From Gammaproteobacteria bacterium UBA5078 (GTDB lineage: Bacteria; Pseudomonadota; Gammaproteobacteria; Pseudomonadales; Pseudohongiellaceae): a stretch of 64,000 nucleotides of DNA. The translations under genes and the position numbers were made by a program. The stretch covers positions 429,118 to 493,117 of the forward strand of contig DIAM01000021.1 of NCBI GenBank assembly GCA_002416505.1, read 5' to 3'. Below are positions 36,770 to 43,929 of the stretch, in pieces (within the stretch, counting starts at the first letter, position 1; each line of letters starts with the position of its first letter). The notes under the pieces were generated by a model, which worked only from the letters and a program-made list of their open reading frames with translations, did not search any database and had not been told where the DNA came from.

Positions 36770-37192
36770 ATGAAAAAATGGAGCCTGTTAATGCTTGCAC
36801 TTCTTACTCTGCTTGGCTGCGCCGGCGAACGCCCCACCAGCCTTGGTGTCGTAGATGGGCGCCTTGGCACTTGCCCAGATTCACCCAATTGCGTGTCGAG
36901 TTTCGAGACTCGAGAGAGTCATCAGATTGCCCCGCTAGAGGCGAGCCTCGCACAGGTGCGAACGCAGGTGCTCGCGATGCCAGGCGCGCAGATCGTGCGC
37001 GAACAAGACCAATACCTCTACGCCGAGTTCACCACGCGGTTGATGGGTTTTGTGGACGATGTCGAGTTCTTAGAACAGGGCGGCCGCACCCATGTGCGCT
37101 CGGCCTCGCGTCTAGGGAAAAGCGATCTCGGCGTCAACCGCAAGCGAATCGAGGCGATACGTCAGGCACTTGTCGACGCTAGCGCACCCTAA
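36770..37192 (+). CDS. DUF1499 lipoprotein
   Basis: 140 residues from ATG 36770 (GAGAG upstream). Signal with lipobox LTLLGC (Cys near residue 17), then the DUF1499 motif LGTCPDSPNCVSS and RLMGFVDDVEFL ... VRSASRLGKSDLGVNRKRIE. Probably attached to a membrane; the family function is unknown. Follows the MaoC gene by 39 nt. Confidence 0.85.
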   Translation: MKKWSLLMLALLTLLGCAGERPTSLGVVDGRLGTCPDSPNCVSSFETRESHQIAPLEASLAQVRTQVLAMPGAQIVREQDQYLYAEFTTRLMGFVDDVEFLEQGGRTHVRSASRLGKSDLGVNRKRIEAIRQALVDASAP

Positions 37193-37201
37193 ACGCGCAG
37201 C

Positions 37202-38446
37202 TTAGGCGCGGTGGAGTACGCGCTGCGCAAGCCCCATGGCCTGCCTTGCGAAACCGCGTTTAAACACGGGAATGAGGTCGATCGAGAACAGGCCGAATTT
37301 ACGCGCCCACACGAGCGCCGGATGGTTTGTCGAGAACAGCCGCGTCATATAGTGGCTAAAATCGATAGTGGCCTCTTGGTCGCGCTGTTGACGCCGCACA
37401 TACTCCTGCAACACCGCCATCGACCCCAGCGGCAGCCGCTGTTGCTGCGCCTCGGCCAAGCTTGCCGACAGTGCCTGTGCATCGCGCAGGGCCAGATTCA
37501 GCCCCTGACCCGCAACCGGGTGCAGGCTGTGTGCGACATTGCCCAGCAACACCAAGCCTGGGCGAATCTGCTCTCTGGCCACACTCAGGCTCAAGGGGTA
37601 AGTGCCACGGGCGCCGCATTTCGTGAAGACCCCAAGGCGATGCCCGAAGCGTGCTTGCAAGCGGCTCAGAAATTCCTCCTCGGGCAGTGCCATGATCTGA
37701 GCGGCCTCCTGCGCAGCCACCGTCCAAATCAATGCCCCGCGATTCTCTCCCGCGAGGGTGTTCAGGGGTAGTACGGCGACTGGGCCACTATCGGTAAAGC
37801 GCTCATAGGCGACACCCCGATGGGAGTCGGCGAATGCGACATTGGCGATGATGGCACTCTGCTCGTACCGGGTCACCGCGCTGCTTATACCGAGGTTTTG
37901 GCTAAGGGAAGACTTGCCCCCATCGGCGAGAACCACGAGATCCGCGCTGATTGTACTAGCGGCCTCGCCCTTGCCGAGCACCTGCACTGTATAGCCCTGC
38001 GGCGTGGGGGTCAGTGCGCTGATTCGCGCAGGACACAGGTAGTCGATGTCTTGCGCCCGCTCCAGTGCCGCAGTGAGCACCAGCCCAAGGTGCCGATTCT
38101 CAACGACATAGCCCAGCGCCTCTACCCCCATCTCCTCGCGGTCGATGCGCACTGCGCCGAAATGCCCGCGATCGGAGACGTGAATCTTCTCGATCGCCGT
38201 GGCATAAGTAGAGAGCTCCTCCCATAAGCCGAGCTCTGCATAGATCTGCTGGCTACCATAGGACAGCGCGGTGGAGCGTGCGTCGAAACTAGGGGATGCC
38301 TGCAAGGACTCTATCGCCTCGGTGACTAGAATGCGCACGCCTCGTCCCGCCAGTGCCTGCGCGAGCCCGCAGGCGAAACTGGCCCCAACTAGGCCGCCAC
38401 CTATTAGCACGATGTCATAATGCTCTCGAACTTCGGTCACTCTCAA
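37202..38446 (-). CDS. ubiH: 2-octaprenyl-6-methoxyphenol hydroxylase
   Basis: 414 residues. FAD motif DIVLIGGGLVGASFACGLAQAL at the N-terminus and, near the C-terminus, GNVAHSLHPVAGQGLNLALRDAQAL, where Asn replaces the Asp of the GD motif as in E. coli UbiH. Catalyses a late ring hydroxylation in ubiquinone synthesis. The start is probably TTG at 38446 (GGAG 9 nt before), with GTG at 38440 as alternative. It follows pepP by 24 nt, as in E. coli and Pseudomonas. Confidence 0.9.
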   Translation of the reverse strand: MRVTEVREHYDIVLIGGGLVGASFACGLAQALAGRGVRILVTEAIESLQASPSFDARSTALSYGSQQIYAELGLWEELSTYATAIEKIHVSDRGHFGAVRIDREEMGVEALGYVVENRHLGLVLTAALERAQDIDYLCPARISALTPTPQGYTVQVLGKGEAASTISADLVVLADGGKSSLSQNLGISSAVTRYEQSAIIANVAFADSHRGVAYERFTDSGPVAVLPLNTLAGENRGALIWTVAAQEAAQIMALPEEEFLSRLQARFGHRLGVFTKCGARGTYPLSLSVAREQIRPGLVLLGNVAHSLHPVAGQGLNLALRDAQALSASLAEAQQQRLPLGSMAVLQEYVRRQQRDQEATIDFSHYMTRLFSTNHPALVWARKFGLFSIDLIPVFKRGFARQAMGLAQRVLHRA

Positions 38447-38470
38447 AACGATTCACTCCGTCTTTTGTTT

Positions 38471-39805
38471 CTAGGCCACTGCCTTTGCACCGGCCTTAGC
38501 CATGAAGCTTTCGATCTCGGCAATCGTTTTCGGTGCGCCGCTACTCAGAATGCGATGCCCTGTGCGGGTAACCAAGACGTCGTCTTCGATGCGAATGCCT
38601 ATACCGCGCCACTTCTTATCGACCTTCTTGTTATCCGGCGCGACATAGATGCCTGGCTCTATAGTAGTGACCATACCGGGCTCCATAAGGCGCCACTTGC
38701 CATCTATTTTATAGTCCCCCACGTCATGCACATCGATACCGAGCCAATGCCCTGCTCGGTGCATGTAAAAGTCTTTATAGGCTTCGCTCTTGATGAGCTT
38801 CTTGAGTTCACCCTTAAGCAGGCCAAGCTTGAGCAGGCCCGCGGTGATGACTCGCACCGTAGCGTTATGCGGAGCATCCCAGGATGCCCCCGGCTTTACC
38901 GCCTTGATCGCCTCCAGCTGCGCATCAAGACATATCTCGTAGAGTGCCTTCTGCTCTTTATTGAACTTGCCATTGGCAGGGAAGGTGCGCGTGATATCGG
39001 CCGCGTAATATTCGTACTCACAGCCCGCGTCGATCAGGATGAGGTCGCCATCGATGATGAGCGAGTTGTTCTCGATGTAGTGCAAGATGCAGGCGTTCTT
39101 TCCCGCCGCTACAATATTGTTATAGGCTGGGGCACGACTGCCGGAGCGCACGAACTCGTGCACGATCTCGGCCTCTAGATGATACTCGTGCAGACCTGGA
39201 CGGCAGATCGCCATAGCACGCTTGTGAGCTTCGGCAGAAATTGCGCCAGCCTTCTCCATGAGTTTAATTTCCATGGCACTCTTGATCAGGCGCATCTCGT
39301 TCAGCAGATGATCGAGCACGAGGAACTCGCCGGGCGGTTGCGCGCCTTGACGGGCCTTGCCACGCACGATCTTCACCCAGTCCATGACGCGCTGATCGAA
39401 GCGCTGGTCTTTGCCCATAGACGAGTAGACGCGCTCGCGGCCTTCGATTAGGCCCGGCAAGATATCGTCGATGTCGCCGATTGGAAACGCATCGTCGATC
39501 TGCAATTGCTTGATCGCTTGTTCCGGCCCCATCAAGATGCCGGTCCACAATTCACGGGTCTTGTCCTTCTCTTGGCAAAACAGCACCACTTCCCCCTGCT
39601 TACGCCCGGGAATCAATGCCAGCACTGCATCGTGCTCGACGAATCCCGTCATATAGTAGAAGTCGCTATTCTGGCGGTATAGGTATTCGGTGTCGTTGCT
39701 GCGAGTGGTCAGAGGGGCCGCGCATAGCAGGGCGATGCTGTTAGGCTCCATTTGCTGCATTAACTCTTTGCGCCTGCGCGCCGCTTCATCGTACAGAGTC
39801 GTCAT
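38471..39805 (-). CDS. pepP: Xaa-Pro aminopeptidase
   Basis: 444 residues from ATG 39805 (AAGGA about 10 nt upstream; the frame continues to 39889 without family likeness). Removes N-terminal residues preceding proline. M24 'pita-bread' metal ligands are visible: Asp in LILIDAGCEYEYYAADITRTF, His in HRAGHWLGIDVHD, Glu in TTIEPGIYV and in GIRIEDDVLVT. First gene of pepP-ubiH. The ygfB gene that often precedes pepP is absent here. Confidence 0.95.
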   Translation of the reverse strand: MTTLYDEAARRRKELMQQMEPNSIALLCAAPLTTRSNDTEYLYRQNSDFYYMTGFVEHDAVLALIPGRKQGEVVLFCQEKDKTRELWTGILMGPEQAIKQLQIDDAFPIGDIDDILPGLIEGRERVYSSMGKDQRFDQRVMDWVKIVRGKARQGAQPPGEFLVLDHLLNEMRLIKSAMEIKLMEKAGAISAEAHKRAMAICRPGLHEYHLEAEIVHEFVRSGSRAPAYNNIVAAGKNACILHYIENNSLIIDGDLILIDAGCEYEYYAADITRTFPANGKFNKEQKALYEICLDAQLEAIKAVKPGASWDAPHNATVRVITAGLLKLGLLKGELKKLIKSEAYKDFYMHRAGHWLGIDVHDVGDYKIDGKWRLMEPGMVTTIEPGIYVAPDNKKVDKKWRGIGIRIEDDVLVTRTGHRILSSGAPKTIAEIESFMAKAGAKAVA

Positions 39806-39925
39806 CGTAAGAGATTTCCTTGCGTGGCGATTGACCGGCTTTGGTCTCGCCTCTATAGTAACGGGAAATTTACCAGTGGGTTTATGCATCTCGCCTTCGG
39901 GTCAGTGCATATGGCGACCATCATA

Positions 39926-40141
39926 ATGACAGACGAAAAATTTACCACGCTGGATCAAAAGATTGATGCGCTTATCGAGCTTTGCGCTACGATGAAGCGT
40001 GAAAATCAGCTTTTAAGAGCGAATGAGCATAACTGGCTATCCGAACGCCAGCAACTGCTCGAGAACAATAAACTCGCTAAGAGCCGCCTTGAAACAGTGC
40101 TCAATCGCATCAAGTCCTTGGAGCAGTCGCAGTCCAACTAA
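39926..40141 (+). CDS. TIGR02449 family coiled-coil protein
   Basis: 71 residues from ATG 39926 (an in-frame ATG at 39911 is also possible; neither has a strong ribosome site). The sequence is a heptad-rich helix, LDQKIDALIELCATMKRENQLLRANEHNW...RLETVLNRIKSLE, typical of the small TIGR02449 family found directly before zapA in Pseudomonas-like genomes. It resembles ZapB in length and coiled-coil nature; a division role is inference. Confidence 0.8.
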   Translation: MTDEKFTTLDQKIDALIELCATMKRENQLLRANEHNWLSERQQLLENNKLAKSRLETVLNRIKSLEQSQSN

Positions 40142-40204
40142 GGGCCCCCTGCCCGCGTGGCAGACACCCAACCCTTTCGTTTCGACTGAATGTAGAGATG
40201 ACGC

Positions 40205-40531
40205 ATGAACTCAGATGAGAACACCCCCGGTACAGTGGTAGTCAAGATCCTCGATAAAGAGTATCAAGTCAGCTGCCCGCCCTCCGAACAAGAAGCCCTG
40301 CTCAAGTCTGCCCGTTATCTCGACGAGAACATGCGCAAGATAAAATCCCGAGGCAATATCCATGGCCTCGAGAAGATTTCGGTGATGGCCGCACTCAATA
40401 TTACTCACGACATGCTGGGCAAGAGCCAGTTGCTCAACGAGAGCCGCCACGACACGGCGCAGAAGCTGAAATTCTTAGAAGAGAAGATCGATCGCAGCTT
40501 ACAGATCAATCGTCAGATTGAAATAACCTGA
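40205..40531 (+). CDS. zapA: Cell division protein ZapA
   Basis: 108 residues. N-terminal beta-rich head VVVKILDKEYQVSCPPSEQEALLKSARYLDENMRKIK and a C-terminal coiled coil (ESRHDTAQKLKFLEEKI) match ZapA, which bundles FtsZ filaments at the Z ring. GTAGAGA precedes the ATG. Immediately upstream of 6S RNA, the conserved gammaproteobacterial order. Confidence 0.92.
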   Translation: MNSDENTPGTVVVKILDKEYQVSCPPSEQEALLKSARYLDENMRKIKSRGNIHGLEKISVMAALNITHDMLGKSQLLNESRHDTAQKLKFLEEKIDRSLQINRQIEIT

Positions 40532-40587
40532 GCATATTGAGACAAAAAACTTTCCCCCCCTCGCTCGATAGCCCCGACTAAGTGCTA

Positions 40588-40593
40588 TATACT
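40588..40593 (+). promoter_or_regulatory. -10 box of the 6S RNA promoter
   Basis: TATACT at 40588-40593, about 8-10 nt before the inferred 6S RNA 5' end. The -35 is not clear. Confidence 0.5.
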
Positions 40594-40600
40594 CGTTTAC

Positions 40601-40778
40601 GAGTTGCCTCGAGCATTGGCCAATCAAAAGTGTTCTTGAGCCGATATCTGTAAACCCGGAGCCTCCTTGCAGGTGCTGTTGTGCACGTCCGCTAGACGGA
40701 AAGCCTTATGTACCGCTGGAGGCACCACCTGAACCTTGGGTTCAGGACTATTTTGATAGCGGTGCTCTGGGTAACTTC
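40601..40778 (+). ncRNA. ssrS: 6S RNA
   Basis: Placed between zapA and ygfA, the conserved 6S RNA locus. The ends pair: GTTGCCTCGAGCAT (40603-40616) against GGTGCTCTGGGTAAC (40761-40775) with one mismatch and G-U pairs, forming the closing stem. Inside are GAGCCGATATCTGTAA, like E. coli GAGCCGATATTT, and ACCTGAACCTTGGGTTCAGG, like the E. coli AACCAAGGGTTCAAGG hairpin. 6S RNA mimics an open promoter and sequesters sigma-70 RNA polymerase in stationary phase. Ends are approximate by a few nt. Confidence 0.88.
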
Positions 40779-40800
40779 TAATTCCCGACTCTCCCATGCC

Positions 40801-41391
40801 ATGAATCCACAAACTCGCTCGTCCTTACGCAAGTCTCTTCGCCAAGCGCGTCGCGGGCTTTCTCCCGCGCAGCAAGACCACGCGGCTATGCAGCTGTATC
40901 ACAGCATCAGCGGCCAACTCTATTTTCGCAAAGCCAAGCGTATTGCGTTCTATCTCGCCAGCGATGGCGAAATCGATCCCAGCCTATTGCTGTCTGCCGC
41001 CTTGGCGCGCGGCCAACATTGCTACCTGCCTCTAATTCATCCCTTCCGGCCCGAGCGCATGTTATTCCTGCGCTATCGCCAAGGCGATCCCCTGCTACGG
41101 CATCGCTGGGGCATGTGGCAGCCCGCCTTGCGCCGCGGCGCCTTACTGCCTGCACGGGCACTGGATATCGCCTTCGTGCCTACGGTGGGCTTCGACGGCG
41201 CCTGTAGCCGTCTTGGGATGGGCAAGGGCTTCTATGACAGAACCTTTAGCTTTCGCGCGCGCGCGGGCAGACGCAGCCCGAAGTTGATCGGCCTGGCACA
41301 TGAGTGTCAGCGTGTTGAAAGCCTAGAGAATCAGGCGTGGGATGTGCGAATGGATAAAATTGTGAGTGACTGGGCTACCTACCGACGCTAG
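40801..41391 (+). CDS. ygfA: 5-formyltetrahydrofolate cyclo-ligase
   Basis: 196 residues from ATG 40801 (the frame is open to 40708 but that part is 6S RNA). Converts 5-formyl- to 5,10-methenyl-tetrahydrofolate with ATP. Family motifs: RKSLRQARRGLSP at the N-terminus, ASDGEIDP and the phosphate loop GMGKGFYDRTF near residue 140. Probably co-transcribed with 6S RNA as in E. coli. Links to gcvTHP and folA/thyA through folate metabolism. Confidence 0.93.
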   Translation: MNPQTRSSLRKSLRQARRGLSPAQQDHAAMQLYHSISGQLYFRKAKRIAFYLASDGEIDPSLLLSAALARGQHCYLPLIHPFRPERMLFLRYRQGDPLLRHRWGMWQPALRRGALLPARALDIAFVPTVGFDGACSRLGMGKGFYDRTFSFRARAGRRSPKLIGLAHECQRVESLENQAWDVRMDKIVSDWATYRR

Positions 41392-41445
41392 TCGATATCC
41401 CATTGATGCGCTTTGTAGGTGTAGGGCGGCCTTATCAGTGCGGAT

Positions 41446-41538
41446 TCAAAGCAATGCGCTTTGTGCTACTCCACTTACTAAGACTCCCAATGCGAAGAGC
41501 ACCACTACCACCATCAACATGTCTGGTTTATGTTTCAT
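41446..41538 (-). CDS. Candidate 30-residue single-span membrane peptide
   Basis: An ATG-started frame of 30 codons: MKHKPDM followed by a hydrophobic helix LMVVVVLFALGVLVSGVA and QSALL. The positive N-terminus and clean 18-residue helix look like real small membrane proteins that are common in Pseudomonas-like genomes. The ribosome site is weak (GGG at about 9 nt). Too short for confident calling. Confidence 0.4.
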   Translation of the reverse strand: MKHKPDMLMVVVVLFALGVLVSGVAQSALL

Positions 41539-41757
41539 CAATTACCCGGTGTTCCAGTCTATTGTGCTTGTTTTTTAATAAGCCTAATCAGCTTATACAC
41601 CTAAGGCTATGAAGACTATACCAATATCCGCTTTGTGACAATATCCTCATTTACAAAAATCTAATTAGTTTCCGTAAGTTAGAGGCGGATCGCATTTTCG
41701 TTTCGAGCCTTGCTCGTGGAAACACGGGGAAAATCCACCTTGCCGGCCCCCACAATA

Positions 41758-41773
41758 CTGTTAATATATACAG
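41758..41773 (+). promoter_or_regulatory. LexA (SOS) box of imuA-imuB
   Basis: Perfect CTGT-TAATATAT-ACAG, the E. coli/gammaproteobacterial LexA consensus. The -10-like TATATA (41765-41770) lies inside it and the imuA ATG is at 41778, so the transcript may be nearly leaderless. Confidence 0.85.
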
Positions 41774-41777
41774 TACT

Positions 41778-42428
41778 ATGCCGACCTCTGACCCCGATCA
41801 ACGCCTCCGCTCACTCCTCGACAGCCCTAATCTCTGGCGTGGCAGCGAGCACTATGTGGCGGCCACTACGAAGGCTAGCGGGCACTTCCCAGGCCTGCCC
41901 ACGGGCTTTGCCGCACTAGATGCCAGCCTGCCCTGGCGGGGCTGGCCCGCGAATGCCTTGGTCGAGATCATTACACCGCTGTGGGGCACCGGCGAGCTGC
42001 AGCTCGTATTGCCCTTACTGCGCCGCATCAGCATGGCTGGCAAGTCCGCACTGTGGTTCTCTCCGCCCTGCATCCCCTACGCCCCCGCGCTGGCCAGTGC
42101 GGGCGTCGACATCGCCCGCATGATCATCGTCACCCCCCCAGCCACCGAGATCCTGTGGGGGATCGAGAAGGCCTTACAGGACAAGGCTTGCGCCTTAGTG
42201 CTCGCCTGGCCGGGCCACTTGAGCGGCAAGCATATCCGGCGCTTACAACTGGCCGCCCTCACGGGGCAGACCCTCGGCATCCTGTTCCATCATCGCAATA
42301 TCCGTCATTCCGCCTCAGTCCTGCGCCTGAGCGCACAGGCCGAGGAGGACACGATGACGCTCACCGTACTCAAGGCCCGAGGCAGTTATCGGCACGACCG
42401 CATTCGCCTGCCTTGGGGGTGCCCATGA
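41778..42428 (+). CDS. imuA: ImuA, RecA-like mutasome component
   Basis: 216 residues. A RecA/SulA-related fold with LPTGFAALDASLPWRGWPANALVEII and ELQLVLPLLRRIS at the N-terminal half. Here FPGLPTGFAALDASLP replaces a true P-loop, so ATP use is uncertain. With ImuB and DnaE2 it forms the SOS-induced translesion mutasome. Directly preceded by a LexA box; overlaps imuB by ATGA. No ribosome site is visible. Confidence 0.88.
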   Translation: MPTSDPDQRLRSLLDSPNLWRGSEHYVAATTKASGHFPGLPTGFAALDASLPWRGWPANALVEIITPLWGTGELQLVLPLLRRISMAGKSALWFSPPCIPYAPALASAGVDIARMIIVTPPATEILWGIEKALQDKACALVLAWPGHLSGKHIRRLQLAALTGQTLGILFHHRNIRHSASVLRLSAQAEEDTMTLTVLKARGSYRHDRIRLPWGCP

Positions 42429-43888
42429 ATAGCAAACCCTTCCAGAGCAGCCTCGCCCTGCATCCACTGCGCGCCGTGCGCACCGATAAACCCCGTGGCC
42501 CCGCAAGAGCGCTAACGCCGAGCACAGGGGCACGTCGGCCCACGCCCCTGTGGTACGCCCTATGGCTGCCTCAGCTGGACCAGCAGCCGGCAATGGACGG
42601 CTCGCAGCAGGCACGCCTAGAGCAGATCGCCGCCAGCCTCGGCAGCCTGAGCGCCACCGTCAGCATCGAGGCTCCCGACAGCTTCCTATTCGAGGTAGGC
42701 AGCACGCTGCGCTACTTCGGCGGCATCGAGAAAATTCGGACGCGCCTGCACGCATTGCTCGAACCCTTGCTGCGCTCATGGGCGCTGCCGCACCACTTTC
42801 ACGAGGCCGCCAGCCCCACCCCCGCCGCCAGTTTGTTATTGGCCAGAGCCGCCTGCAATCTACTGGTCTATCGCAAAGACAATCTGCGTGCCGCACTCGG
42901 ACGCCTGCCTCTGCACACACTCTCTTTGCCTGAGCGCAAGAAACGTCAATTCCATAATAGTGGGCTCTATATTTTAAGAGATATATGGCGCCTTCCATCG
43001 CACGCCGTTGCACAGCGCTTCGGCCATGCCTTCACAAGGCAGCTCGAACAAAGCCTCGGTCATATTGCCAATCCGGTGCAGGCCTATCACAGCGCGCCGA
43101 TTTTCTGCAGCGACCTAGACTGCACCTATGCCGTAGAGAACAAGCAGTCCCTGTTGCCCGGTATCGAGACACTATTGGAGAGGCTGTGCCTGTTCCTGCA
43201 CACGCGCGAACTCGCGGCGATGCATCTGCATCTGGCCTTAGTGCACGAACAGCAAGGGCACACAGAGGTCGAAATCATGCTGCGCCAAGCGAACCGTTCA
43301 CACGCACATCTGCAACTACTCTTGGAGACACGACTCAACGCTGTGGCCCTGCCTGCGCCGGTCATTGCAATGCAACTGCGGGTAACGCAGTTCGCGCCGT
43401 TCGCTTCTCATAGTGCAACACTGAGCGGCGTGCCCGTCGCACAGGAACACAGCGCCGGCCTAGACGATTTACTCCCTCTGCTAGAACAACTGCAGGCGCG
43501 CCTAGGCAACCGGGCGGTGCGCAGCATTCACTGCCAAGACGAGCATTGCCCTGAGCAGGCAGGCCTAGACCGACCCTTCGGGGAGCGTATGCCGACGGTG
43601 ATTGTGCCGCCTCGCGGCGCGAGCGAAGAAACGCAGCGTCCTTGCTGGTTACTGGCCAAGCCGGTCGCTCTACGCCAGGAGGACGGACGCCTGTTTTACT
43701 ACAGCAGCCTGCGCCTGCTTAGTGGGCCGGAACGTATTGAGACGCACTGGTGGAGCCCACAGGAAATTCAGCGCGACTACTATGTCGCACGCAATCGGCA
43801 GGGCATGCGCCTATGGATTTTTCACGAACGCCAAGCCTCGACCCAGCACGAGACCCGCGACTGGTTTCTGCACGGGATCTTCGCCTAG
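42425..43888 (+). CDS. imuB: ImuB, Y-family-like mutasome protein
   Basis: 487 residues from ATG 42425, overlapping the imuA stop by 4 bp. Y-family polymerase-like: LWYALWLPQLDQQPAMDG start, FLFEVGSTLRYFGGIEKIRTRL, and the helix-hairpin region ALGRLPLHTLSLPERK. The acidic catalytic residues usual in Y polymerases are not evident, as known for ImuB, which bridges DnaE2 to the beta clamp. The frame upstream of 42425 is an imuA shadow. Confidence 0.9.
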   Translation: MNSKPFQSSLALHPLRAVRTDKPRGPARALTPSTGARRPTPLWYALWLPQLDQQPAMDGSQQARLEQIAASLGSLSATVSIEAPDSFLFEVGSTLRYFGGIEKIRTRLHALLEPLLRSWALPHHFHEAASPTPAASLLLARAACNLLVYRKDNLRAALGRLPLHTLSLPERKKRQFHNSGLYILRDIWRLPSHAVAQRFGHAFTRQLEQSLGHIANPVQAYHSAPIFCSDLDCTYAVENKQSLLPGIETLLERLCLFLHTRELAAMHLHLALVHEQQGHTEVEIMLRQANRSHAHLQLLLETRLNAVALPAPVIAMQLRVTQFAPFASHSATLSGVPVAQEHSAGLDDLLPLLEQLQARLGNRAVRSIHCQDEHCPEQAGLDRPFGERMPTVIVPPRGASEETQRPCWLLAKPVALRQEDGRLFYYSSLRLLSGPERIETHWWSPQEIQRDYYVARNRQGMRLWIFHERQASTQHETRDWFLHGIFA

Positions 43889-43929
43889 GAAAGCTTCGCA
43901 ACGGCACAATAGAGTCGCTCAATCCCGCA

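Larger units (their letters stand above)
41392..41777. other. Intergenic region between ygfA and imuA
   Basis: This 386-bp gap holds a candidate 30-residue membrane peptide gene on the minus strand (41446-41538) and the LexA box of imuA (41758-41773). A direct repeat ATGCGCTTTGT occurs at about 41405 and 41453. Nothing else was recognised. Confidence 0.5.

Noticed and set aside
38420..39178. 252-codon open frame on the plus strand opposite pepP
   Set aside because: It lies wholly antisense to a well-supported enzyme gene, is rich in His/Arg/Leu typical of mirrored GC-rich codons, and has no family motif.
40708..40800. N-terminal extension of ygfA
   Set aside because: This open frame is part of the 6S RNA; the family start is the ATG at 40801.
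41405..41464. 11-bp direct repeat ATGCGCTTTGT
   Set aside because: Only two short copies about 48 bp apart with no array pattern; may be chance.
41981..42424. Upstream extension of the imuB frame
   Set aside because: Arg/His-rich shadow of imuA in another frame; imuB begins at the ATGA overlap at 42425.
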